A stretch of DNA of 64,000 nt, from contig JBDWSF010000013.1 in NCBI GenBank assembly GCA_039985655.1, positions 54,126-118,125 of the forward strand, written 5' to 3'. Below are positions 9,229-19,030 of this stretch, piece after piece. Made by a program: the position numbers and the translations under genes. The notes under the pieces are model-generated. The model did no database searches and had not been told where the DNA came from. It worked only from the letters and a program-made list of their open reading frames with translations. The stretch's first letter is position 1. The number at the start of each line of letters is the position of its first letter. This DNA is from Postechiella sp039985655 (lineage in GTDB: Bacteria; Bacteroidota; Bacteroidia; Flavobacteriales; Flavobacteriaceae).

Positions 9229-11469
9229 ATGAGAAGAGTAATATTATTGTTAAGTTTTCTATCTATCATATTTGTTTTTTCTTGTAAAGAAAAAGAATAC
9301 GAAGATATTATTTACGAAAAACCAGAAATAGTAAAAGAAGCACCTTCAGATTTTCTTACACCAGAGGAAAGTATGAAAACATTTTACTTGCCAGAAGGTT
9401 ATAAAGTCGAGCTTGTTGCTAGTGAACCTATGATTGATGAACCCGTAGCTATTGCATGGGATGGTGATGGTAGGATGTATGTTGCAGAAATGAATACATA
9501 CATGCAAGATGTAAATGGAAGCGGGACAAATAGGTCTATTAGTAAAATAAAACGACTAGAAGATACCGATGGAGATGGTAAAATGGATAAAAGCACCGTC
9601 TTTATTGATAGCTTACTCTTGCCTAGAATGATATTGCCTCTTGGAGATGAATTGATTGTAAACGAAACATTTTCATACGATTTGTGGAGTTATAAAGATA
9701 CAGATGGAGATGGTGTTGCAGACAAAAAAGAGCGTGTTTACCATAATAAAAATCGTCGAGGAGGAAATTTAGAACACCAACAAAGTGGTTTACTTTGGAA
9801 TTTAGATAATTGGGTATATACAACATATAATCCAGCAAGGTTCAAATTCAAAAAGAGTGGCGTAGTTGTCGATACTCTAGAAAATATGACAAGAGGACAA
9901 TGGGGATTAACTCAAGATGATATGGGGGTTATGTATTACTCTACAGCTGGAGCAGAAAACCCTGCTTATGGGTTTCAGCAACCTGCTGTTTATGGCGCTT
10001 ACGATCCGCCAGGGAGGTTATCAAAAGGATTTATGGAGCCTTGGCCAGTTGTTGGAACTCCAGATGTACAAGGAGGGAAAAAAAGGTTAAGAGAAGATAA
10101 TACCCTTAATTATTTTACAGGAGTTGCAGGACAAGAAATTTTTAGAGGACATAAACTACCTCCTACCACTTATGGCGATTTATTTATACCAGAACCTGTA
10201 GGTAGACTTATTCGTAGAGCCAAAGTAAAAACCGAAAATGGTAAAAAAGTGTTATATAATACTTATGACAAAGCTGAATTTATGGCGTCTACCGATTTAA
10301 ATTTTAGACCAGTTCAGGCCAAAACTGGACCAGATGGTACGTTATATATTGTTGATATGTACCGAGGAATCATCCAGGAAAGTAATTGGACAAAAAAAGG
10401 AAGTTTTTTACGACCAGTAATTATACGTAAAGAGCTAGATAAAAATATTGGAAAAGGACGAATTTATAGAATTGTACATGAAGATATAAAACCAGACAAA
10501 AGACCAAATTTACTGGATAAATCAGCTTCACAGTTAATAAAATATTTAGGACACCGTAATGGTTGGTATCGTAATACAGCTCAAAAATTAATTATACTAA
10601 AGGATGATAAATCTGTAATAAAAGATTTAGAAGGTATTGTAAAAGATAATTCATCTATATTTAGTGGTGATAAAGATTTGGGTCTAGAAAGAATTCATGC
10701 ACTTTGGACATTAGAAGGATTAGAGTCTTTAAGTAAAGATTTAATTGTTGAAAAATTAAAAGATGAAGATTCTCGTGTTAGAATTATAGCTATGAGATTG
10801 AGTGATCCTTTATTAAAATCTGGTGATGTGTCATTCTTACCATTATTAGAAGCGCTATCTAACGATGACAATATAGAAGTCGTCAATCAAGTAGCACTAA
10901 GTTTGCGAAACAGTAAAGACAAAAAAGCTACAAAAATATTAAATAGTATAGCAGATAAACACAGTGAAAACGAAATAATAACACACTCTGTAACTGAAAG
11001 TTTAAAGAAAGACGATTCTAAATTAGCCCAATTAAAAGAACGGTTTTCTGATAAATCAATAAATGACAGAAAAAGAATCATCAGTGGCTACGATAGTTAT
11101 AATCAATTATGTATAACATGCCATGGTGCAGATATGCTAGGAGCTAAAAACGAAGAAGGAGATTTTATTGCACCTACGTTAATAGGAAGCCCAAGAGTTA
11201 TAGGTGATAAACAAACATTAAGTAAAATATTATTAAATGGACTTATTGGACCAATAGAGGGTAAGGATTATGGTATCATGTTGCCATTAAAAGGTAATAG
11301 CAATAATTGGATTTCCGATGTGCTTAGTTATGTTAGAGCCATGAATGGGGAAGATTTAGTGAGTAGTAGGAATGTTCGTGATGCAAGAGCAAAAACTAAA
11401 GATAGAGAAGGTTATTGGACTATAGAAGAACTTGAAAAAGAAGAAAAAAAGGAAAAAGAAAAGAGATAG
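9229..11469 (+). CDS. Membrane-bound dehydrogenase-domain lipoprotein with HEAT-like repeats and C-terminal cytochrome c
   Basis: The 746-residue protein begins with a lipoprotein signal (FVFSC). Residues ~45-420 are a beta-propeller of the PQQ-type sugar-dehydrogenase / membrane-bound dehydrogenase class, with EF-hand-like calcium loops DTDGDGKMDK and DTDGDGVADK. Residues ~430-610 look like HEAT-type helical repeats. The C-terminal ~110 residues are a class I cytochrome c with haem motif CITCH (628-632) and a candidate Met ligand in GIMLPLKG. The tail is Lys/Glu-rich. The substrate is unknown. It probably oxidises a sugar or relays electrons in the periplasm, with the upstream azurin as a plausible partner. 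This architecture is best known from Planctomycetes and some Bacteroidetes. Confidence 0.85.
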   Translation: MRRVILLLSFLSIIFVFSCKEKEYEDIIYEKPEIVKEAPSDFLTPEESMKTFYLPEGYKVELVASEPMIDEPVAIAWDGDGRMYVAEMNTYMQDVNGSGTNRSISKIKRLEDTDGDGKMDKSTVFIDSLLLPRMILPLGDELIVNETFSYDLWSYKDTDGDGVADKKERVYHNKNRRGGNLEHQQSGLLWNLDNWVYTTYNPARFKFKKSGVVVDTLENMTRGQWGLTQDDMGVMYYSTAGAENPAYGFQQPAVYGAYDPPGRLSKGFMEPWPVVGTPDVQGGKKRLREDNTLNYFTGVAGQEIFRGHKLPPTTYGDLFIPEPVGRLIRRAKVKTENGKKVLYNTYDKAEFMASTDLNFRPVQAKTGPDGTLYIVDMYRGIIQESNWTKKGSFLRPVIIRKELDKNIGKGRIYRIVHEDIKPDKRPNLLDKSASQLIKYLGHRNGWYRNTAQKLIILKDDKSVIKDLEGIVKDNSSIFSGDKDLGLERIHALWTLEGLESLSKDLIVEKLKDEDSRVRIIAMRLSDPLLKSGDVSFLPLLEALSNDDNIEVVNQVALSLRNSKDKKATKILNSIADKHSENEIITHSVTESLKKDDSKLAQLKERFSDKSINDRKRIISGYDSYNQLCITCHGADMLGAKNEEGDFIAPTLIGSPRVIGDKQTLSKILLNGLIGPIEGKDYGIMLPLKGNSNNWISDVLSYVRAMNGEDLVSSRNVRDARAKTKDREGYWTIEELEKEEKKEKEKR

Positions 11470-11492
11470 AAAGTAACAATGCTTAATAAATT

Positions 11493-11532
11493 AAATGAAA
11501 GAGGCTGGTTTTTAAACCAGCCTCTTTCATTT
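11493..11532. terminator. Bidirectional terminator between convergent genes
   Basis: A perfect 19-bp stem (11493-11511 with 11514-11532; core GAGGCTGGTTT/AAACCAGCCTC) is flanked by A and T runs on both sides. It separates the plus-strand gene ending at 11469 from the minus-strand gene ending at 11573 and can stop both. Confidence 0.92.
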
Positions 11533-11572
11533 CTAAAACAATCAGTTTCACCTTATTTATATAGAATTAGTA

Positions 11573-13546
11573 TTACCTCACAATCAATTTCGTTCTCATA
11601 GTAAAAGAATGCCCAGGGAAAGTACACACGATCCAATATTCGCCAGGTTCATTAGGAGAAGTAAAATAAATAGTTTCGTTACTTTCTGGACCAACGGTAC
11701 CTGAGTGAAATAAAACCAAATTGCTAAACGGCACATAGTTTAAATCTGGACCATCAAGTCCTAAGCCAAGTGCCATTTCTCCAATTTTAAGCGGTGTTTC
11801 TTTACCTGGTTTAGTAATAACAACATTGTGTATCATATCGTCATTATTATTCAGGGTTAGCTGAATTTTACTGTTTCTATTAATTGTGATTTTTTCTGCG
11901 TCATATTTTAAACCGGGAATGGTTCCTATAACCACTTTTTCATCTGCGCCTGTTTCACCCCATGATGCTGGCATAGTATTTACACGTTTAGGTTGGGCAA
12001 TAATTTTTCCAGATGCTTTTGGTAAAATCATTTGGTGCGATTTTAATTCACCACCAGGAACGTCATTTAAAGTGTAATACCCTGTATTGTGTAGTAATAA
12101 TTCTCCTGTGGTAGATTTTAAGCTAGGTATTTCGATTTGATGTATGTAACCTAATCGCATACCATGAATTGTTAATTTTACAGTTAAGCCATCGTCTGAA
12201 ACTTCAATTTTATGAACCATAGCGTTTTGTTGGTCAATAATAGGACTGCCGTATTTTTTGTGATACTTATAAGTAAATGTAGATAACTTGTAAGTTGATA
12301 AATCACTAGCGATTTTTTTATTTACTGGTTTTGTGAATTCAAGTATAAAACCATCATTTTGAGCTTTCATAGTTTTAATTTCAAAAGGTGTTTTACCTGT
12401 CCAAACTAAACGTTGTAATCCAAATTTTTTCTTACCTGTAGATGCCCAACCTCTGCTGGTCATACCAACAAACATACTATGATCATTTCCCCAAATCATT
12501 CTCAAAATACCTGAAGAGAAACCTTCAACAAAAGGGAATGCAGCACCTTGATAAACGCCATTTACTTTTTCCATGTAAACCCGCATAATTTTACTATGTC
12601 CTTGGTCTCCAATAAATTGTTGACCTTCAAAAGGACCGAATTTTCCTTGAGTTGTATCATAAAGAATATCTGATGTAGAAATGCCTAAAATAGTATGAGG
12701 AAACCAAATAGCTGGTGCTTTTAATGCAGGAATTTTTTTAGAATATTCGTAGAGTGTTAAACCCGATTTATCTTTAATATCTTCAGGTTTTAATTTTAAT
12801 GGAGATTTAGGGTCGTTTGTCCATTTTAAACCTTCAGGGTTTCCTGCAAAATCACCCTTTTCTAAATGTGTCAATCTGCCAGAACCTACCCAGTCGCCTT
12901 GATTTTCAGTATAAAATATATCGCCTACATCATTCACAGCAAAACCAGCAGGTGAGCGTAGACCCGTTGCTATTGGTGTCATTTCTCCTTCGGGTGTGAT
13001 TTTTAACATCCAACCTCTCCATTTAACCAAACTAGCACCATAGCCAATCCAAGATAAGTTTAGGGTAACTAGCATATCTCCATTATCTAAAATTTTTGGA
13101 CCATAAGAATAATCGTGATAATTCCCCGATAGAGGCCAAGAATAAATAGTTTTGTATAAATCGGCAACACCATCATTGTTTTTATCTTCTAAACGTGTTA
13201 ACTCACCTCTTTGTGATAAATAAAAACCGTTGTCTTTATAGGCGAGTCCGAGAGCTTCATGTAAACCATTAGCATACCGATTATAAGTTGGTGTTTTGCT
13301 GTATGGTTTATCAATAAGCCATACTTCTCCTCTTCGTGTAGAAACACCTAGCTTATTGTCATCCGTTACGGCCAATCCACCTACTTCTAATATAACATCC
13401 TTTGGAATGGGTACATCAATAATTTTATAAAATTCAGATTCTTTTTTTGCTTGATGATCGCTTAGTGCCTTGTTCTTTTGTGAAAATGCTATTTGGCCTA
13501 TTAAAGCTAGGCTTAGAACAATAATTATTTTATTAATAGATTTCAT
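11573..13546 (-). CDS. Beta-propeller sugar-dehydrogenase-like protein fused to a C-terminal cupredoxin (auracyanin-like)
   Basis: The 657-residue exported protein has signal peptide IIIVLSLALIGQIAFSQ. Residues ~45-370 form a PQQ/glucose-sorbosone-dehydrogenase-like propeller (GLAVTDDNKLGVSTRRGEVW, LRSPAGFAVNDVGD). After a beta-rich linker, residues ~540-657 form a cupredoxin with ligands His573 (MIHNVV), Cys641, His646 and Met650 (CTFPGHSFTM). Propeller and copper domain on one chain suggest substrate oxidation coupled to direct electron export. It is the last gene of a minus-strand run, 16 bases behind the DUF1080/PA14 gene. The substrate is not evident, and the propeller may have lost catalysis. 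Confidence 0.82.
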   Translation of the reverse strand: MKSINKIIIVLSLALIGQIAFSQKNKALSDHQAKKESEFYKIIDVPIPKDVILEVGGLAVTDDNKLGVSTRRGEVWLIDKPYSKTPTYNRYANGLHEALGLAYKDNGFYLSQRGELTRLEDKNNDGVADLYKTIYSWPLSGNYHDYSYGPKILDNGDMLVTLNLSWIGYGASLVKWRGWMLKITPEGEMTPIATGLRSPAGFAVNDVGDIFYTENQGDWVGSGRLTHLEKGDFAGNPEGLKWTNDPKSPLKLKPEDIKDKSGLTLYEYSKKIPALKAPAIWFPHTILGISTSDILYDTTQGKFGPFEGQQFIGDQGHSKIMRVYMEKVNGVYQGAAFPFVEGFSSGILRMIWGNDHSMFVGMTSRGWASTGKKKFGLQRLVWTGKTPFEIKTMKAQNDGFILEFTKPVNKKIASDLSTYKLSTFTYKYHKKYGSPIIDQQNAMVHKIEVSDDGLTVKLTIHGMRLGYIHQIEIPSLKSTTGELLLHNTGYYTLNDVPGGELKSHQMILPKASGKIIAQPKRVNTMPASWGETGADEKVVIGTIPGLKYDAEKITINRNSKIQLTLNNNDDMIHNVVITKPGKETPLKIGEMALGLGLDGPDLNYVPFSNLVLFHSGTVGPESNETIYFTSPNEPGEYWIVCTFPGHSFTMRTKLIVR

Positions 13547-13562
13547 TTTTTTTTTCTTTTAT

Positions 13563-15464
13563 TTACCAGATAATACTATAATTAATTGTCGATTCACCTT
13601 TTGGTATTTCTACCAATAATTCATCTTTGCCATTACTGCTTCTAATTATAGGTATTAAATTCTCATTACCAGAAAAATTTATATAGTAGCTTTCATCATT
13701 AATAATATAGGTGTTGTTAGGTAGCGCTTTTATGCTAATTCCATCTGCTATTTTATGCCAAATTGAAGTTTTAGAATTTATATTTATAATTCGATTAAGC
13801 CCTCTTTTTTCATTTGTAGAAGCCGTAAAACTATTTGAAATTTTAGCGTCATTTATCCTAAAGGAAAATTCAGGGATTTGTTTATTGTTAAATTCGTAAC
13901 CTAATGGTTTAAAGTTTATGTCTTTATTTAAATGCTTAGGCCATTCACCATTTTTATTTTTGAGATAAGCAAAGTCTAAGTCGCCATGAGAATTTATTAC
14001 ATACCCTATAGGTTTTGCGGTTTGATGTTGGCCTCTTGAATGCCACATTTGGGTCGTGTTTAAAAAGTCTCTATCCCAAAATTGCAATAAAGACCCTTTA
14101 GCTAGATCGAGCGTGTAGTTTAATTGCTCTGTTAAACCAACAGAAATACAATGTGTGCGTTTTTCGCCTTCAAACATTATAAAGCCACGTTGTGTTATGG
14201 GTTGATCTTTAACTTTTAATGTTATTTGGTCTTCTTTTTTGTGTTTTTTCAAGTCGTCTAAACTTGTTTTTTGGATAGAATAACGTTTCATGTTAGGACC
14301 TTCAACATAAAAATCAAAACCTCGGCGCCGAGGAAAAGGTTTGTTGTAGAGTAATTTATAAGATACATCTCCTTTTTTTAGATTTACTTTTTTGAAAACT
14401 GTGGTATCCAGTCTAAAATTATTATTCATATTGATGATGGTATCTTTATTTATAGTAAAAATGGCACCGCCATCAACTTTCATTTCAAAAAGATAATCGC
14501 CAGAATCAGGTATGTTTAAAGTACCTGAATATGTTAGAATATTTTTGCCATTTCTACTAGCGCGTAACATAGGTGAAATAGAATCTGTTTTTACTTTGCT
14601 TATCTGTTTAAAGCTATCAATAGCTTTAATAATGATTGTTTTATTGGGGTTATTATAAATTTTTAAGGTGGTGTTTTTAATTCCTATAGTTTTGTCATCA
14701 TACAATTTGTATTTTATATTTTTAAATGCTACAGCGCCATGGTCGCCCTGTATCTTAAGTGGCCCCATAGGTTTTTCGTCATTAAAGGCCGATCCACGAG
14801 TCATTCCATGTAGATCAACTTTTTCATGAAGTAACATGCCGTTTAAAAATACTTTTTCAAATTGCGCATTTTTAACTTTATTTCCTGCGTCATCAAATTT
14901 AGGAGCTCTAAATAGAATTTTAAAATGCTGCCATAACCCTGGGGCTTTAGCTGCATTTAATTTTGGAGCGTGGCCCTCATAACCTTCTTTGCCTTTTTCA
15001 GCATTATCATTCCAACGTTGATAAATACCACCAATATCACTGTGTTTTGGGTTTTTAATACCCCAACTATCAAATAGTTGAATTTCATAGCGCCCTTGGA
15101 AATAAATTCCAGAATTAGATTGTAAAGGCATCATAACATCAAATTCTAACTCAATATCACCATGTTCAAAATTGGTAAATAGATGTTCTTTTGCTTCTCT
15201 TTGCGTTGTATTTAATAAAATCCCAATTCCTTCAGAGGCATTGAAAGTTTGTTCTTTTGTTCTATCGGAAACAACATTACCTACAATTTGCCAATTTGTA
15301 GAAGTTGGTTGGAAAGCAGATAAATCTTTTAACTCAAGCTTTGTGAATGGCAATATTTTTAGTGTTTCTTTTTTTACACTAACTGTAGCTACAGGTTTAG
15401 TAACTTCCTCTCCACAAGAAAGCATCAACACGATTATGAAATAAAAAAGAATTTTGTTTTTCAT
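13563..15464 (-). CDS. DUF1080 (3-keto-disaccharide hydrolase-like) lipoprotein with a PA14-like domain
   Basis: The 633-residue lipoprotein has lipobox IVLMLSC. Residues ~60-250 are a DUF1080/LamG-like domain (GIYFQGRYEIQLFDSWG, HFKILFRAPKFDDAGNK, GHGAVAFKNIKY-like end). Residues ~290-390 resemble a PA14 sugar-binding domain (GDYLFEMKVDGGAIFTINK, PRRRGFDFYVEGP). The C-terminal ~220 residues are not recognised. DUF1080 proteins cleave 3-keto-glycosides, so this may bind and open keto-sugars at the outer membrane or periplasm. It sits between the TonB receptor and the propeller-cupredoxin gene on the same strand, which ties it to substrate uptake and oxidation. Confidence 0.78.
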   Translation of the reverse strand: MKNKILFYFIIVLMLSCGEEVTKPVATVSVKKETLKILPFTKLELKDLSAFQPTSTNWQIVGNVVSDRTKEQTFNASEGIGILLNTTQREAKEHLFTNFEHGDIELEFDVMMPLQSNSGIYFQGRYEIQLFDSWGIKNPKHSDIGGIYQRWNDNAEKGKEGYEGHAPKLNAAKAPGLWQHFKILFRAPKFDDAGNKVKNAQFEKVFLNGMLLHEKVDLHGMTRGSAFNDEKPMGPLKIQGDHGAVAFKNIKYKLYDDKTIGIKNTTLKIYNNPNKTIIIKAIDSFKQISKVKTDSISPMLRASRNGKNILTYSGTLNIPDSGDYLFEMKVDGGAIFTINKDTIINMNNNFRLDTTVFKKVNLKKGDVSYKLLYNKPFPRRRGFDFYVEGPNMKRYSIQKTSLDDLKKHKKEDQITLKVKDQPITQRGFIMFEGEKRTHCISVGLTEQLNYTLDLAKGSLLQFWDRDFLNTTQMWHSRGQHQTAKPIGYVINSHGDLDFAYLKNKNGEWPKHLNKDINFKPLGYEFNNKQIPEFSFRINDAKISNSFTASTNEKRGLNRIININSKTSIWHKIADGISIKALPNNTYIINDESYYINFSGNENLIPIIRSSNGKDELLVEIPKGESTINYSIIW

Positions 15465-15564
15465 CTGTAAATAATTGTTGGTTGAATATGTTTAGGTAAA
15501 GATATTGAATTATAGGTATTTAAGATTTTATTATAAACTGATTTTTAAGAAAAACTTATGAAAA

Positions 15565-18372
15565 CTAAAAATGGTAATTTAGTTGTAACAATGCTCTACG
15601 TCTTAAAACAGGGAAAACTACAAAACTAGCATCGGGGTTTGCTGCCACAAACTCTGCTGTTGCCCCGTTAGCGTTTGCGCCAAAGCTATTTGCTCCAAAA
15701 AAGTTAGCTAAACCTTCAGAGTTAAAAAGATTAGTAATTAAAATATTGGCTGATAGGTTTTTGTTAATTTTATAACCCGTTCCTAGATTAAAAACACTGT
15801 ATGCTGAAAGTTCGAATCCGTTCGAAACATTACCAAAGCGTCTGCCCATATATTGCCATTTTAAGAAGGCTGATATTTTGTTTTTTTCAAATTCTGTATT
15901 CAAATTAAACATCAATTCTGGGTTAAATGGTAATTCATTTCCCGAATAATCGGTAATCGAATCATCAGTAACATCAACAGAACCAGCAGCATCATAAACG
16001 AACCATTTGGTAGCTTTTGATTTTTGAAATACGCCATTAAACCTAAACTTAAGATAGTCTACAGGGTTTATAGCACTTTCCCATTCTAAACCTACTGTTT
16101 TTGATGTGTTAAATTGAATTGGTGTATAAAATATACTGTTAGTGTCATTATCAAATTCGAAATTAGAAATACCAATATCTTCAAGCTGACTCCAAAATAG
16201 AGTTCCTGTAAAAGAAGCGTTTTTTGAATCTAATTTTACACCAAGTTCGACTTGCGATATTTTTTGAACTTCTCCTTTTTGATTGATTGGCACGTTGGAA
16301 AAATTATTGAAATAATAATTCAATTCTGGCGCTTTATTGCCTTTTGAAAATCGTGAAAACAAAGCCGTGTTTTTATTAAATTTATAGTTAATTCCTGCGG
16401 AATATGATAGGTAATTGTAATTATAATTGAAGTTGTCTCTTTCTCCAGATGGTGTTAAAATGCCATTGTCATAAGCCGTTGTAGGGTCAAGATCTAATCC
16501 TCCATTTTGCGAAAATGGAGCAAACCTGTCTTTACTGCCTTTGTGATTTATGGTTTCATAGCGTAAACCCAAATCTAAATGTAGGTGGTCTGAAACTTTC
16601 CAATGGTCATTTAAAAATGTAGCGACTTGACTCACTTTAGCTCTAGAATTAACAAAGAACAAACCGCCATAATTACTAATGCCATTTTCATCAGATAATG
16701 CTAATGTAGGCTGACCTGGGTTTTCAAGTGTAACTTCTAATAGTTTCGGGTTTGGTTCATAAGTCACAAATGCAAAACTGCCTTGAGTAAAATGTGATGT
16801 ATCTGAAAAACCTAAAGAAAGCCCTGTTGTAATATCGTGATTCTCTAATTTTTTTCTTAGTGTCATCTGGTCCATCCATTCATCAGCTTTATTTTCTTTG
16901 TACCAAGCCGAAGTTCCCATAATGGCATCGTTTGGTAGCGCGCCGCTAATATATTCAAAAGGATCGCCGGCTAAAATACCTGAGTTGTTTACACGTGCTA
17001 GTTCAGTGCCAGATTGCACATCATTAAATACAACTTGTCCAATAGGGAATTGTGCACCACTGACAAAATAAGCAGTTGGGTCGTTTAGCGAAACAAAAGC
17101 GTTACTTATTGAGGTTTGCCAATTGGCATCTTTGGTAGAAAATTTTAAGTTGTTTTTTATAGACCAGTTGTTCCCTAAATCTTGTAAAAAATCAAATCCA
17201 AAAGCATAATCTTTTGCATGAACCCCTTGAGAAGGATTGAAATTAATAGTGTTACTTAGGTTTCTCCCATCGGGAATAGTCGCATTAAAACTAGGCATCA
17301 ATAAAGATGTATTTCTGAAATTTTGACCAAAAGCGGGTGTGGGATTATCCCAATTTGTTGCAGCAACACCTGTATGTCTATTTGTTTTATCGTTTAATAT
17401 TTTTCCGTAGAATTTAAAATAGCCATGGTCGTGTTTTTTGATGACATTAAATTTGAATTGACCACCTTTACTAAATGTAAAATCGGTATCGCGAGCACCA
17501 TCATCAACTCTGTAATGTCCACCAGCATTATAAAACCAGTTATTACCTAGAGGTCCACCAACATTAGTGTCTACTTTTAATAAAGCATTATTGTTGCCTT
17601 GCGCTCCTGCCGATATTTGAACATCGCCACCAAATTCTTGTCGAGTGCCATGAGATATAAAATTATAAATGCCTCCGGGAGCATTAAGTGCTGTGATTGA
17701 TGAACTTCCTCCACGAATAGCTTCGACTTTTTTTGTTGTTAAATCGACACGATGAAACAAATCTGGACTGTAATACGAGTGTTGCACCAAGCTAACCGGA
17801 AGCCCATCTTCTTGAAGCGATACATAATACCAACCCATATCATCTTCCGCGGAAGCAGAAATACTACGCGTATAAACTTTGGTGTAAATTTCTCCTGCTG
17901 AAGCATCGGTAAATGTGCCAGGTATGTTTTGAAGTAAACTAGCTGTGCCTTGTGGATACGATTCCTGAATAGTTTTTGAGTCGAGTGTACTAATTGAAGT
18001 ACTGGATTCTAAACCAATTCTAGGGTCGAAAGTCCCAGTAACGACAACCGTTTTAAGGTTTAGTAAGTCATCTTCTAAAATAAATGAAAGTGATACATTT
18101 TTATTTTGAACGGTAACTGATTTGTTAATTGATTTGTATCCTAAATGAGAAATTGTAATGGTATAATTTCCGTTTGAAATATTTTCAATTTTAAATAATC
18201 CCTCGCTATTGCTTATTGTGTTTGATTTTGAGGGGCTTATGTTAATTATTACGCCTTCAAGAGCATTTCCGTTGTTATTTTTAATGTCGCCCGAAATGTT
18301 AGTTTGAGAAAATGCGAAATTTGTAAATAAAAGTGTCATGGTGAAAAATGATAATGTTATAAACTTATTCAT
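15565..18372 (-). CDS. TonB-dependent outer-membrane receptor with carboxypeptidase-regulatory-like N-terminal domain
   Basis: The 935-residue protein has a signal peptide (TLLFTNFAFSQ). Residues ~25-100 are a carboxypeptidase-D regulatory-like beta-sandwich (GNALEGVIINISPSKSN), then a plug domain (TVVVTGTF, LLQNIPGTF) and a 22-strand barrel ending in LLQLNYHF with the usual terminal Phe. No SusD partner is adjacent, so it is not a standard SusCD glycan importer. Its place at the end of the sugar-oxidation gene run suggests uptake of a glycoside or a small chelate. An upstream TTCACTGAA motif (18470-18478) is shared with other sugar genes here. Confidence 0.92.
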   Translation of the reverse strand: MNKFITLSFFTMTLLFTNFAFSQTNISGDIKNNNGNALEGVIINISPSKSNTISNSEGLFKIENISNGNYTITISHLGYKSINKSVTVQNKNVSLSFILEDDLLNLKTVVVTGTFDPRIGLESSTSISTLDSKTIQESYPQGTASLLQNIPGTFTDASAGEIYTKVYTRSISASAEDDMGWYYVSLQEDGLPVSLVQHSYYSPDLFHRVDLTTKKVEAIRGGSSSITALNAPGGIYNFISHGTRQEFGGDVQISAGAQGNNNALLKVDTNVGGPLGNNWFYNAGGHYRVDDGARDTDFTFSKGGQFKFNVIKKHDHGYFKFYGKILNDKTNRHTGVAATNWDNPTPAFGQNFRNTSLLMPSFNATIPDGRNLSNTINFNPSQGVHAKDYAFGFDFLQDLGNNWSIKNNLKFSTKDANWQTSISNAFVSLNDPTAYFVSGAQFPIGQVVFNDVQSGTELARVNNSGILAGDPFEYISGALPNDAIMGTSAWYKENKADEWMDQMTLRKKLENHDITTGLSLGFSDTSHFTQGSFAFVTYEPNPKLLEVTLENPGQPTLALSDENGISNYGGLFFVNSRAKVSQVATFLNDHWKVSDHLHLDLGLRYETINHKGSKDRFAPFSQNGGLDLDPTTAYDNGILTPSGERDNFNYNYNYLSYSAGINYKFNKNTALFSRFSKGNKAPELNYYFNNFSNVPINQKGEVQKISQVELGVKLDSKNASFTGTLFWSQLEDIGISNFEFDNDTNSIFYTPIQFNTSKTVGLEWESAINPVDYLKFRFNGVFQKSKATKWFVYDAAGSVDVTDDSITDYSGNELPFNPELMFNLNTEFEKNKISAFLKWQYMGRRFGNVSNGFELSAYSVFNLGTGYKINKNLSANILITNLFNSEGLANFFGANSFGANANGATAEFVAANPDASFVVFPVLRRRALLQLNYHF

Positions 18373-18464
18373 TGGGAGTTGTTTTGTTTGGGGGTGTTTT
18401 GACTTTTAGTTTCTTGTAAAGTAATCTCACAAAGTTGGTGGTTTTAATTCTCAATAGTGTGCGG

Positions 18465-18483
18465 AATCATTCACTGAAAAATT
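18465..18483 (-). promoter_or_regulatory. Candidate operator AATnnTTCACTGAAnnATT upstream of the TonB receptor
   Basis: The near-palindrome AATCATTCACTGAAAAATT lies about 93 bases before the receptor start. The same TTCASTGAA core lies upstream of the isomerase at 29120 and of the GH95 gene at 47811. A shared regulator is inferred. Confidence 0.4.
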
Positions 18484-18542
18484 TTGAACAAAATAAGTTA
18501 AATTAATAGTAATAAAAAAGAACAGGATGCTAAGTCTTTTAT

Positions 18543-18935
18543 TTATCGAGGTTTTTTTATCCTTTTAAGTTGGTAAATAACGCCAAAAGCGGCAATTAAT
18601 AAACCAAGAAATTCTCGTGTACCTTCTAAGTAGGGTTTTTCATAAACCATGGCTCCAAAAATTTCTTCTTTATTTTCGGTTTGCATGTAATCAACAAATA
18701 ATGAAAAATGAAATGCAGAATAGACGAGTAGTCCAATAATAGTAAGTATTAAAATAAGTTTAGGAATAGTTTTAAAATTAGCAACCAAACAAATTAGAGC
18801 AACAAAAAAGTATATTGAAAACCATAAAATACCATCTGGGTCATTAAACTGAATAATAGCAAAAACTACAAAAATTATGAATAGAATATAATTTATGGTT
18901 TTTTTTGACCTGCTTATATGTTTTGCACTATTCAT
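18543..18935 (-). CDS. TMEM220-family integral membrane protein
   Basis: This is a small membrane protein of 130 residues with four hydrophobic segments (~15-31, 36-52, 57-78, 107-122) and the family feature FNDPDGILWF after the first helix. The function of this family is unknown. It lies on the same strand between the hydroxypyruvate-isomerase-like gene (95-base gap) and the TonB receptor (170-base gap). It may be part of the sugar-oxidation transcript or only a passenger. Confidence 0.8.
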   Translation of the reverse strand: MNSAKHISRSKKTINYILFIIFVVFAIIQFNDPDGILWFSIYFFVALICLVANFKTIPKLILILTIIGLLVYSAFHFSLFVDYMQTENKEEIFGAMVYEKPYLEGTREFLGLLIAAFGVIYQLKRIKKPR

Positions 18936-19030
18936 TGAGTTTTCACTTTAATTCCTAATGATAAGGATAGTTGTTTTTAATAAAAATTAGTAAAAACTAA
19001 TCATTTAGGTGGTTTCAAATATATTTTTAA

